Assembly (NCBI GenBank): GCA_017457155.1
Contig: JAFTHZ010000003.1
Location: 1 to 43,708, forward strand
From: Ruminococcus sp.
GTDB taxonomy: Bacteria; Bacillota; Clostridia; Oscillospirales; Acutalibacteraceae
Direction: 5' to 3'
Length of the DNA: 43,708 bases
Numbering within the stretch: the stretch's first letter is position 1; each line of letters starts with the position of its first letter. Of this stretch, positions 19,742 to 27,762 are shown piece by piece. Under the pieces are notes generated by a model, which made no database searches, had not been told where the DNA came from, and was given only the letters and a program-made list of their open reading frames with translations. Made by a program: the position numbers and the translations under genes.

Positions 19742-21478
19742 TCAGGAAGCAAAGACGATCTCTCCAATGTCAAAACCTGTATCCATACCTGCCACGTGCT
19801 TCTGGATAGCGGTGGCATCCTTGATATTCACGCTACCGTTGCCGTCAACATCCGCAAGGATACGACCTGTATCGGAAAGGCTTGCAAGGTATGCAATATC
19901 CTTCTGGATAACAGTGGCGTCCTTGACGTTCACCTTGCCGTCCTCATTGGCATCGCCGAGCAAACCTAATACAACAGGAATTGTTGGGGCAGTAGGTATA
20001 TCCTGACCACCTGTTGAAGGTTCGGTAGGATCAATGGGATTACTTGGATTTGTACTATCTTCTGGGATGGTAAAATCCATAGTAAAGCCTGCAACTTTGT
20101 CAGAAGAAGCATTCAAAGTCTCTGCAGACTTGCCGTTTATCTTTGCATTTACGTTGAGATATCCGTCCCTATCCGTATTCATATAAAAACCATCATTCGC
20201 TTCAAGCCACATCTCAACCTGATATGTGCGACCAGCCTCAAAGGTGTCTGTATTATTCATCAAAACACGCTCTCCGTCGGTTACGTCATACCAATACATA
20301 TTGCTGACAACACAGCCAATTGTTTTGTTCAAAAAAGCTATTTCCGCATCCTGACCCGCTACAGGCTCATCAACCTCAACTGACAAATCCATAATAATTA
20401 CCGGTGTATAGACATTTACGAAATAACACACAGACTCCGTTGCTATCTCATTTCCCTCGGGATCAAGAAGGAAAAGCTCATGGTAGATATAATACTTTCC
20501 CGGCATAGTTGCCACATCTATAAGATTCACTCTGTCTCCCGAATGGGCATAGTAAACTCTTTCTCCGTCACGCTGGATTTCTGTGCTGCCATAAACTGTG
20601 TAATCTGCAAGTGCCATATTACTGGGCAAATCCTTTATTTTAAACTCAAACGGAATGTCCATCGAATCAGTGCCTAGGTACGCATTGCCTAAATTAACAT
20701 TAGTTGCTGTATCAGACGGATTTCTCGACTCAAAGTCCAGAATTCCGTCAGGGACAGTTCCCTTATAAGATACAGTGTAAACACGGTCTACATAATAAGC
20801 AATTGTTCCGTCTTCACCTTTTTCAGAATACACATTGCAAATAATACCATCCACACTACAATCTGAATTCTCATTGAATGTATATCCCTTTGCAGGGTCA
20901 AGGTAGAATCTGCACTTATACTTACCTTCAACGTAAACATCAGTACTATCCATCAAAGGAGCATACGAGTCACTTATTGGTCCATACCACACCATTGAAT
21001 CCAAGTCGTCTTGTTTACTCTGAAGATCATCAGTTCGGTATTGTGGAGGGCATCCGAAAACAGGAGCATCCACACCTACAACGTATGCCCTGCTGATCAC
21101 CTTAGGTTCAAGGAAGGTAAAATGGAAAAGCTGACTATAAGTAGAACCGCCGTCATAGGTAATCTTGCAACGGAACTCAAGAGCATCAAGTTGTCCTGAT
21201 GCCAGAATTTTAAAATGGTTTGTTTTTGTTCCGATATAATACTCGTTGTCATCAAGATCCTCAGGGGCATGCACACTGTCATAATAACCTGCCTGCCATT
21301 GATAAGTTACGTTAGTAGCTCCTGTAACCTTAAGCTTGATTTCTCCATAAGAGCCCATATAGGGAGTGAGTGACATACTTTCAACAGATACAACAGGTGC
21401 TGCATATGCCGTCATTACGGACACAGCACACATTATCATTAAAAGACTAAGAACAAGGGAAACAACTCGTTTGGTCAT
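19742..21478 (-). CDS. Secreted dockerin protein A
   Basis: 578 residues: signal peptide (MTKRVVSLVLSLLMIMCAVS..AYA, cut near residue 26), beta-rich modules, a Pro/Thr-rich linker near 480, and a C-terminal type I dockerin (about 508-572). The dockerin has two calcium loops, GDANEDGKVNVKDATVIQK and ADVDGNGSVNIKDATAIQK. No glycosidase, esterase or lyase domain is recognised. The first 290 residues are nearly identical to the next gene upstream (B); the middle differs. The dockerin should bind a cohesin on a scaffold or cell-surface protein encoded elsewhere. Last gene of the operon, five bases after B. Confidence 0.88.
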   Translation of the reverse strand: MTKRVVSLVLSLLMIMCAVSVMTAYAAPVVSVESMSLTPYMGSYGEIKLKVTGATNVTYQWQAGYYDSVHAPEDLDDNEYYIGTKTNHFKILASGQLDALEFRCKITYDGGSTYSQLFHFTFLEPKVISRAYVVGVDAPVFGCPPQYRTDDLQSKQDDLDSMVWYGPISDSYAPLMDSTDVYVEGKYKCRFYLDPAKGYTFNENSDCSVDGIICNVYSEKGEDGTIAYYVDRVYTVSYKGTVPDGILDFESRNPSDTATNVNLGNAYLGTDSMDIPFEFKIKDLPSNMALADYTVYGSTEIQRDGERVYYAHSGDRVNLIDVATMPGKYYIYHELFLLDPEGNEIATESVCYFVNVYTPVIIMDLSVEVDEPVAGQDAEIAFLNKTIGCVVSNMYWYDVTDGERVLMNNTDTFEAGRTYQVEMWLEANDGFYMNTDRDGYLNVNAKINGKSAETLNASSDKVAGFTMDFTIPEDSTNPSNPIDPTEPSTGGQDIPTAPTIPVVLGLLGDANEDGKVNVKDATVIQKDIAYLASLSDTGRILADVDGNGSVNIKDATAIQKHVAGMDTGFDIGEIVFAS

Positions 21479-21483
21479 AGCAA

Positions 21484-23166
21484 TTAAATCTCCTTTTCGA
21501 TATCGTAGCCTGTATCCATACCTGCAATATGTTTCTGAATTGCAGTTGCATCCTTAACATTCACCTTGGTGTCCTGGTTGACATCTGCAAGCTCAACTCC
21601 GCTGTCTGTCAGTGTGCTAAGACTTGCAACATGCTTCTGGATGGCGGTGGCATCCTTGACGTTTACCTTGCCGTCCTCATTGGCATCGCCAAGGACTCCC
21701 TTGGGGTCAGTGGGATTTGAAGGATTGTTGGAATCTGTTTTTTTCTCGTAGATAAAATCGCAAGTAATAATCATTTGCTTATTGTCAGACAAATCATTAT
21801 CAATCATCGCAGGCATATCGTTGATTGTAGCGGTAACATCAACACTGCCGCTGTTGTCTGTTTTGAATTCATATCCATATTCAGTCTCAATCCATATACA
21901 CATACGATAGGTATGTCCATCAATAAAATCAGTACCTGCCGGGACATATTTACCGTCCAATGTCATATCATTCCACGCTGTAGAATTCACCCTTACACCG
22001 GAAGTTACTGTAACAGGAGAATACAAAGGTCGTACCCAGTTTTCGATCTTGTCAAAATCAACACTTACCTCTGTAAGTATCTGGGGTTTTACTATGTCTA
22101 CTATGTATGACTGTGTACGAGTTGCCAACACCTCCAGTGTAGGAGACATCAGGCATATTTTCTGCTCCAGCGTACAGCTTCCTTCTTCGCCATAAATCAG
22201 TGAGTTGAGTTTTACGGATGCGCCTGTTATGTCACGCAGTACTCTGCCATCTTTTATAAGACTTGTTTTTCCGAATATATAGTAACCATTACTACTCATG
22301 CTTGAGGGCAAAGCCTTGGTGGTAAAGCTGAACTCAGTATCCATGTCCGATGTACCAAGACAAAAAGTCCCCGCATAAACATCGTGTTCTCCCAGGGGAG
22401 CATCAGGAAATCTCGACTCAAAGTCCAGAATTCCGTCAGGGACAGTTCCCTTATAAGATACAGTGTAAACACGGTCTACATAATAAGCAATTGTTCCGTC
22501 GCCATTCTTTTCAGAATACACATCGCAAATGATGCCATCCACGCTACAATCAGAATTCTCATTGAAGGTATATCCCTTCGCAGGGTCAAGGTAGAATCTG
22601 CACTTATACTTACCTTCAACGTAAATATCAGTACTCTTCATCTCAGGGGCAGATGAGCCATTTATTGGTCCATACCACACCATTGAATCCAAGTCGTATT
22701 GTTTACTCTGAAGATCATCAGTTCTGTATTTTGGAGGGCATCCGAAAACAGGAGCATCCACACCTACAACGTATGCCCTGCTGATCACCTTAGGTTCAAG
22801 GAAGGTAAAATGGAAAACCTGACTGTATACCTTACCGCCGTCATAGGTAATCTTACAACGAAAATCAAGAGAATCAAGTTCTCCTGATGCCAGAAGCTTG
22901 AAATGATTTGTTTTTGTTCCGATGTAATACTCGTTATCATCAAGATCTACAGGGTCAAATGTACTGTCAAAAAAGCCTGCCTGCCATTGGTAAGTTACAT
23001 TGGTGGCTCCTGTAACCTTCAGCTTGATTTCTCCATAAGAGCCCATATATGGAGTAACTGCCAGACTTTCAACAGATACAACAGGTGCTGCATATGCCGT
23101 CATTACAGACACAGCACACATTATCATCAAAAGACTAAGAACAAGTGAAAAAACACGTTTAGTCAT
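21484..23166 (-). CDS. Secreted dockerin protein B (tandem paralogue of A)
   Basis: 560 residues with the same signal peptide and first 290 residues as protein A, including the WYGPI, CRFYLDPAKGYTFNENSDCS and YYVDRVYTVSYKGTVPDGI segments. Long DNA stretches are identical (for example 22413-22500 against 20726-20813). The middle module is different, and a type I dockerin closes the protein (GDANEDGKVNVKDATAIQK and ADVNQDTKVNVKDATAIQK). AAAGGAG lies 11 bases before the ATG. It is five bases from gene C. No catalytic motif seen. Confidence 0.88.
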   Translation of the reverse strand: MTKRVFSLVLSLLMIMCAVSVMTAYAAPVVSVESLAVTPYMGSYGEIKLKVTGATNVTYQWQAGFFDSTFDPVDLDDNEYYIGTKTNHFKLLASGELDSLDFRCKITYDGGKVYSQVFHFTFLEPKVISRAYVVGVDAPVFGCPPKYRTDDLQSKQYDLDSMVWYGPINGSSAPEMKSTDIYVEGKYKCRFYLDPAKGYTFNENSDCSVDGIICDVYSEKNGDGTIAYYVDRVYTVSYKGTVPDGILDFESRFPDAPLGEHDVYAGTFCLGTSDMDTEFSFTTKALPSSMSSNGYYIFGKTSLIKDGRVLRDITGASVKLNSLIYGEEGSCTLEQKICLMSPTLEVLATRTQSYIVDIVKPQILTEVSVDFDKIENWVRPLYSPVTVTSGVRVNSTAWNDMTLDGKYVPAGTDFIDGHTYRMCIWIETEYGYEFKTDNSGSVDVTATINDMPAMIDNDLSDNKQMIITCDFIYEKKTDSNNPSNPTDPKGVLGDANEDGKVNVKDATAIQKHVASLSTLTDSGVELADVNQDTKVNVKDATAIQKHIAGMDTGYDIEKEI

Positions 23167-23171
23167 GACAG

Positions 23172-24941
23172 TTAAATCTCCTTTCCGATATCGTAGCCTG
23201 TATCCATACCTGCCACGTGCTTCTGGATAGCGGTGGCATCCTTGATGTTCACGTTATCGTTTGCGTCAACATCCGCAAGGATTCGACCTGTATCAGAAAG
23301 ATTTGCAAGACCTGCTATATGCTTCTGTATAGCGGTGGAATCCTTGACGTTCACCTTGGAGTTACAATCAGCATCTCCATAGATTCCTATGGGTTTATTG
23401 GGGTTTTCTGCACAGGGAGCAAACACAAGTCCAAGTTCCAGCTCTGTCTCGTCGTGTGAGCCGTAGGCTATGGCACTGACTCCGTTAATGTAACCTGTGG
23501 CTTCATTGTAGCCGTCTACCATCAGGAAGGTGTGGTTGCCCTCTGCCTGAACTAACACATCCACTCTGTAAGTGCGACCTACCCGGAAGGTATCATCCTC
23601 TGACATCAGAACCCCTCTGCCCTCGGTCACGTCGTACCACCTAACTCTTGACACATTGCAACCCTGAGTTGTGCAGAATGCGTCCAAATCAGGAGTTTCG
23701 CCCTCTAAGGGAGTATTCACATTGATAACATCTACTATGGATACTATGGTTGGTTCGGACATTGTGTATCTGACAGAAAGCTCTGCAGAAATCTCCGATC
23801 CGGGCAGGAGAACATCCGCCTGCTCACCGCCTACGAGAGCCATAATATCCACGTAGCCATCCTCATCTATGCTGAACTTATGGTCCTCATTTGCTCTTAT
23901 CCATACCTGAAGCTCGTATGTGTGTCCTGCCTTAAAGGTATCGGTTTCTTTCATTGAAACTTCTGTAGAGTTTGTAACATCTGTCCAGTAAACACCGTTT
24001 ATATAGAAATCATCACCTGCCGGAGAAACGAAAAAGTCGGGGTTTGCACCGACAGAGGGAGTCTTGAGGTCCGTAATCTCTACATACTCTACCTCTTCTC
24101 TGATATCACCAAATACCACGCAGGAAACTTGGATATAGTATTTATCATTTTTACCTGCAGTGTTTGCTTCCCCTTCCTTACCATTGATTATTACATTGAC
24201 ATCAGTCATATCGTTATTTGTAGAGAAATAATAGTCACCAATGGTAGTCAGAAAAACGTTAACCTCGTAGATACCATCTTCCTCGAAAGTATGAGACGGG
24301 TCAAGGAAGGTCTGGTTTACACAGTCATACCAAGCAACACTCTCGATACAAAAGGGAGAGTCGGTTTCATCTTTAACAACGCCGGCTGTAAGTATCTCTA
24401 CATCATATTTGGGATATCCCCCTGCCACAGGCTCCTCTACATTAACCTCGACATTAGAAATCTCATAATTGTAATCACATGGCTCAAAGGTGTATTCTAT
24501 AAAAGCCTTAGATTTACCTGTGAGGTCGTCGTGGACAACTGCTTCTTCACCGTTGACCGTAGCACTTATGAAGGGTGTGTTATAGTTATCGACACGGAAT
24601 TCGTAACCCTCTGTGGGCACAAGCAAAATATAAAGGGTATAAACGTGGCCCAGCTCAAAAGTATCGGAAGGAGAAACTACCCACTGTTCTGTTTCATCAT
24701 ACCACCACTTGCCGTTATACACATCAGGATCGTCCTTCATCTGATCATCGTATGTGTAAGAGGTACTGCCGAGACGGCTTGCGTAATCGGGATGGTAGCC
24801 TGCATAGGGAGTATGAACACCTGTTATTTCAACATTTTTTATGATACTGACATTAGGAGAATTTGCCGCATAAACCACAGAGGGAATCATGGCAAACATT
24901 AACACCAAACATAAAATAAAACTAACAATTCTTTTTTTCAT
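23172..24941 (-). CDS. Secreted dockerin protein C with repeated modules
   Basis: 589 residues: signal peptide to about 25, then four modules of about 105-115 residues with the pattern I..V.V..P..G..P...W.D....F..G..Y.......G..F, and a dockerin (GDADCNSKVNVKDSTAIQK and ADVDANDNVNIKDATAIQK). The last module, with CTTQGCNVSRVRWYDVTEGRG and AIAYGSHDETELELGL, is shared with gene D. No catalytic domain is seen; the modules look like Ig- or fibronectin-type beta domains but I cannot assign a family. Confidence 0.86.
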   Translation of the reverse strand: MKKRIVSFILCLVLMFAMIPSVVYAANSPNVSIIKNVEITGVHTPYAGYHPDYASRLGSTSYTYDDQMKDDPDVYNGKWWYDETEQWVVSPSDTFELGHVYTLYILLVPTEGYEFRVDNYNTPFISATVNGEEAVVHDDLTGKSKAFIEYTFEPCDYNYEISNVEVNVEEPVAGGYPKYDVEILTAGVVKDETDSPFCIESVAWYDCVNQTFLDPSHTFEEDGIYEVNVFLTTIGDYYFSTNNDMTDVNVIINGKEGEANTAGKNDKYYIQVSCVVFGDIREEVEYVEITDLKTPSVGANPDFFVSPAGDDFYINGVYWTDVTNSTEVSMKETDTFKAGHTYELQVWIRANEDHKFSIDEDGYVDIMALVGGEQADVLLPGSEISAELSVRYTMSEPTIVSIVDVINVNTPLEGETPDLDAFCTTQGCNVSRVRWYDVTEGRGVLMSEDDTFRVGRTYRVDVLVQAEGNHTFLMVDGYNEATGYINGVSAIAYGSHDETELELGLVFAPCAENPNKPIGIYGDADCNSKVNVKDSTAIQKHIAGLANLSDTGRILADVDANDNVNIKDATAIQKHVAGMDTGYDIGKEI

Positions 24942-24965
24942 AACACTCGCCCTTTTGCTTTTTTC

Positions 24966-26951
24966 TTATTTCACAGACTGACCGATGGGATAGCCTGTTG
25001 TCATTCCTGCCACGTGCTTCTGGATAGCGGTGGCATCCTTGATGTTCACGTTGCCGTTTGCGTCAACATCTGCAAGGATTCGACCTGTATCGGAAAGACT
25101 TGCAAGGCTTGCGATGTGCTTTTGGATAGCGGTGGCATCCTTGACATTTACCTTGCCATCCTCATTGGCATCGCCCAGAAGCCCTGTAACATCGGGCTCT
25201 GAAGGGTCTTTCTCGCAGATGGGGAACTCAAGTCCAAGCTCCAGCTCTGTCTCATCGTGTGAGCCGTAGGCTATGGCCTTTGTGCTGTTTATGTAGCCTA
25301 CAGCTTCATTATAGCCGTCAGCCATCAGGAAGGTATATCCTTCATCCGTTTTAACCAGAACAGTAACTTTGTAGCTGCGACCTTCAACAAAAACGTCGTC
25401 AGCATTCATCAGTGTTCCTCTGCTCTCAGTCGCATCGTACCAATTAACCTCAGAGACACTGCATCCGTCGGTTGTGCATACAGCGTCCATATCGGGAGTC
25501 TTGCCTGCTACGGGTGCGTCAATTCCTGCTACATACACCACATCAATAACTTTTTTCTCGGGCTCTTTTTCGATAGGCTCGTAATAAATCCGCACTATAT
25601 CCTCGTATGTTGACAGGTCGGAGTTTGTAACAACACAACGGATAACATAGCATCCCCCTTCCTCGGGGCGTTCATCCGGCTGCCAATGTGAGACATTATA
25701 TGCATCGCCGATATGGGTCCACTGAGTATCCTCTCCACAGTAATCGGACTCGTCACACATATACCAGTTGACGTACTGATGGTCTAAGGTACGGTTACGC
25801 AGTTCAATGATGGGAGACTCTTCCTCGTCAGCATCTACGTAGATGGTATCTATCCTGTCGAGTATATAGTCGAATTCTTCCTTATGAAGATCGTACACAG
25901 AGCTTCCGTAGCTTTTTACAATTTCCTTATCACACAGACCGATCAGTCTGTAATAATAGTCCAGAGACTCAGACACAATCATGGGAGGTGCGGTTACCTT
26001 ATAGTATCCGCCTGTGTAATCATCTATGGTCTCTGTAAACAGCTTTTTTGAGGAACCGCTGAGGAATCTCTGGTCTGTATAGTTGAGACACTTTGAGAGT
26101 ACGATACCCTCTGCAACTATAACTCGTCCCCAACCGTTATTGCAATATGCAAAGCTGGCGCTGTCTCCATCCTTGCCTCCGTTTGTAACATAGAAGTTAC
26201 CGCCCAGCACATAGACACTGGGGTAAAGGCAACCGTATTTGATAAAACTATCAAAAGGAGTTACGTCAATGCTTTGATATTTGCCGTAGAAGTCGCCGCC
26301 TAAAATAACCACCTGAGGCACATCATACATATAAGCATTATGACCAACAGAGATAGTATCGCCAACCCATGAAGAGCTGGAGTCAAAGGTACCGCCACGG
26401 ATATATGTATTACCGCTTGTAGTTCGGATTACGCTGCAATCTCCCTGCTCAAAGGGAGAGAGTATCTCGTAGTATCCGCCAAAAATCTCCAGGTCTCCAC
26501 CTTCATTGTAGAATACCGCCTTGCTGTATGAGCTGTAACCCTCAGAGAAAGAGCAGTAGCCTGTTTGAGAAGATGAGGTATCTCTGATACTCATCACACC
26601 GCCGCTGCGAATACGGAACAGCGCAGAGTCGTTGCCCTGGGTACTTCTCTGGATGCTGTATCCGTTAAGGTCAAGGTTGAAAGTTGCTCCCGTGGGAATA
26701 ACAACCTCCAGGTCGTTTGTGTTGTCATCCTGAGTGATGTCGTCATTCAGGATGTATATATAACCCGACTGTGCATTGCTTGCGTGGTTACGAAGCTGTT
26801 CGTAGGTCTCGATATAATACACAGGTGCCTCACCTACTGCTTCAGTCTCTGCCTGAGCCGCAGACGTAACTGCTCCGCTTATGGGCACCATTGTCAGAAG
26901 CAATACAAATACCAGTAATGAACTACATGCTCGTTTTAAATTTTCTTTCAT
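24966..26951 (-). CDS. Secreted dockerin protein D with a beta-helix-like N-terminal region
   Basis: 661 residues. After a signal peptide (cut near 32) comes a region (about 45-310) rich in short repeated strands such as LNDDITQDDNTNDLEV, FNLDLNGYSIQ, GGDLEIFGGYYE and NTYIRGGTFD, the pattern of right-handed parallel beta-helix (pectate-lyase-like) or adhesin folds. Then a linker domain, a module shared with gene C (TTDGCSVSEVNWYD and AIAYGSHDETELELGL), and a type I dockerin. Catalytic residues of pectate lyases are not evident. AGGAGG lies six bases before the ATG. Confidence 0.86.
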   Translation of the reverse strand: MKENLKRACSSLLVFVLLLTMVPISGAVTSAAQAETEAVGEAPVYYIETYEQLRNHASNAQSGYIYILNDDITQDDNTNDLEVVIPTGATFNLDLNGYSIQRSTQGNDSALFRIRSGGVMSIRDTSSSQTGYCSFSEGYSSYSKAVFYNEGGDLEIFGGYYEILSPFEQGDCSVIRTTSGNTYIRGGTFDSSSSWVGDTISVGHNAYMYDVPQVVILGGDFYGKYQSIDVTPFDSFIKYGCLYPSVYVLGGNFYVTNGGKDGDSASFAYCNNGWGRVIVAEGIVLSKCLNYTDQRFLSGSSKKLFTETIDDYTGGYYKVTAPPMIVSESLDYYYRLIGLCDKEIVKSYGSSVYDLHKEEFDYILDRIDTIYVDADEEESPIIELRNRTLDHQYVNWYMCDESDYCGEDTQWTHIGDAYNVSHWQPDERPEEGGCYVIRCVVTNSDLSTYEDIVRIYYEPIEKEPEKKVIDVVYVAGIDAPVAGKTPDMDAVCTTDGCSVSEVNWYDATESRGTLMNADDVFVEGRSYKVTVLVKTDEGYTFLMADGYNEAVGYINSTKAIAYGSHDETELELGLEFPICEKDPSEPDVTGLLGDANEDGKVNVKDATAIQKHIASLASLSDTGRILADVDANGNVNIKDATAIQKHVAGMTTGYPIGQSVK

Positions 26952-26979
26952 AGTCAGCCTCCTGTTATTTCACTTGCCA

Positions 26980-27318
26980 TCAATCTGCTTTTGTAACAAC
27001 CAAATCTTTGTCAACTTCAAGTGTAAATGTTTCGGTCTCGTCCTCGCAGGTCGGATACCCATAGGTAATAGTCACCTTTACTCTGCCCTCTCTGAGTCCT
27101 GCAAAGTAGATATCTGCGCCCCTGTCCTTCATTCCGCATTCGTTCTCAGCCGCAGGTCGCACATAGCTGTAGTGCTCAACAATTCCCTCTGGCTCAAGGG
27201 TCAGCCTGACCCTTCCACCCGCTATCACTCCCTGACGGAAGAAACAGAAGGCTTTTTCCTTGCAGAAGGGATACTCAGGTTTTTTGTCTTTGCTGAAAAG
27301 TCCCGAAAAAATTCCCAT
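26980..27318 (-). CDS. Small protein of unknown function at the head of the dockerin operon
   Basis: 112 residues. I use ATG 27316-27318, eight bases after AAAGGAG; a GTG two codons upstream nearly touches that site. No signal peptide; the start is MGIFSGLFSKDKKPEYPF. The body alternates short beta segments (GRVRLTLEPEG, RVKVTITYGYP, ETFTLEVDKDLVVTK), suggesting an Ig-like or small beta-sandwich fold. It is 28 bases from gene D and under the same promoter. I do not recognise a family. A cytoplasmic partner or a leaderless secreted protein is possible. Confidence 0.65.
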   Translation of the reverse strand: MGIFSGLFSKDKKPEYPFCKEKAFCFFRQGVIAGGRVRLTLEPEGIVEHYSYVRPAAENECGMKDRGADIYFAGLREGRVKVTITYGYPTCEDETETFTLEVDKDLVVTKAD

Positions 27319-27384
27319 AGGCACAACTCCTTTAATAAGCTGTATTTTTCGATGTCGGATTTGACGAAATCTCTTCTTGATAAA

Positions 27385-27413
27385 AATATATCATTTGCAG
27401 GCCCGTGAAGCAA
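27385..27413 (-). promoter_or_regulatory. Likely promoter of the dockerin operon
   Basis: Minus strand TTGCTT (27413-27408), a 17-base spacer and TATATT (27390-27385). A second candidate with a perfect TATAAT but a poor GGGACA -35 box lies at 27522-27494. The rest of 27319-27690 holds no supported gene, only short repeats of a GTGTGGGA-like word at 27540-27600. Confidence 0.5.
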
Positions 27414-27693
27414 GAGATAAACCTTATTCAGGGTACAGAGCATCTCTCATAACAAGGCTCAGATCGAGAATCCGAAAATACTTTTTCGAGTATATTATAT
27501 ATGATCCACCATCACTTGTCCCCACCCCAAAATAAGAATTAGTGTGGGAAAATAAAAAATAGAAAGCAAAAGTGTTGGAAAAAGTGTGGGACAATTCCAA
27601 ATGAGGGGACAACTCATCTGCTGTCACTCGCAAAAGGGAGTCAATACTAAGGCAGAAACTCCTTCAGCTTTCACCATCACCACATAATAAAAC

Positions 27694-27726
27694 CCCGACT
27701 CCATTGTGCGGAGACGGGGTTTTTGT
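27694..27726. terminator. Terminator after the 1779-residue gene
   Basis: CCCCGACTCC pairs with GGAGACGGGG (with one A-A mismatch) around a seven-base loop. A-run and T-run on its two sides make it usable in both directions; on the minus strand it is 37 bases after the stop at 27763. Confidence 0.8.
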
Positions 27727-27762
27727 TAATTATTCAGTCAATAGAGAATGTCTACGTTGTCA

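Noticed and set aside
27424-27633. 69-codon minus-strand frame in the gap before the dockerin operon
   Set aside because: No ribosome site and low-complexity composition; the DNA there carries promoter-like boxes instead.
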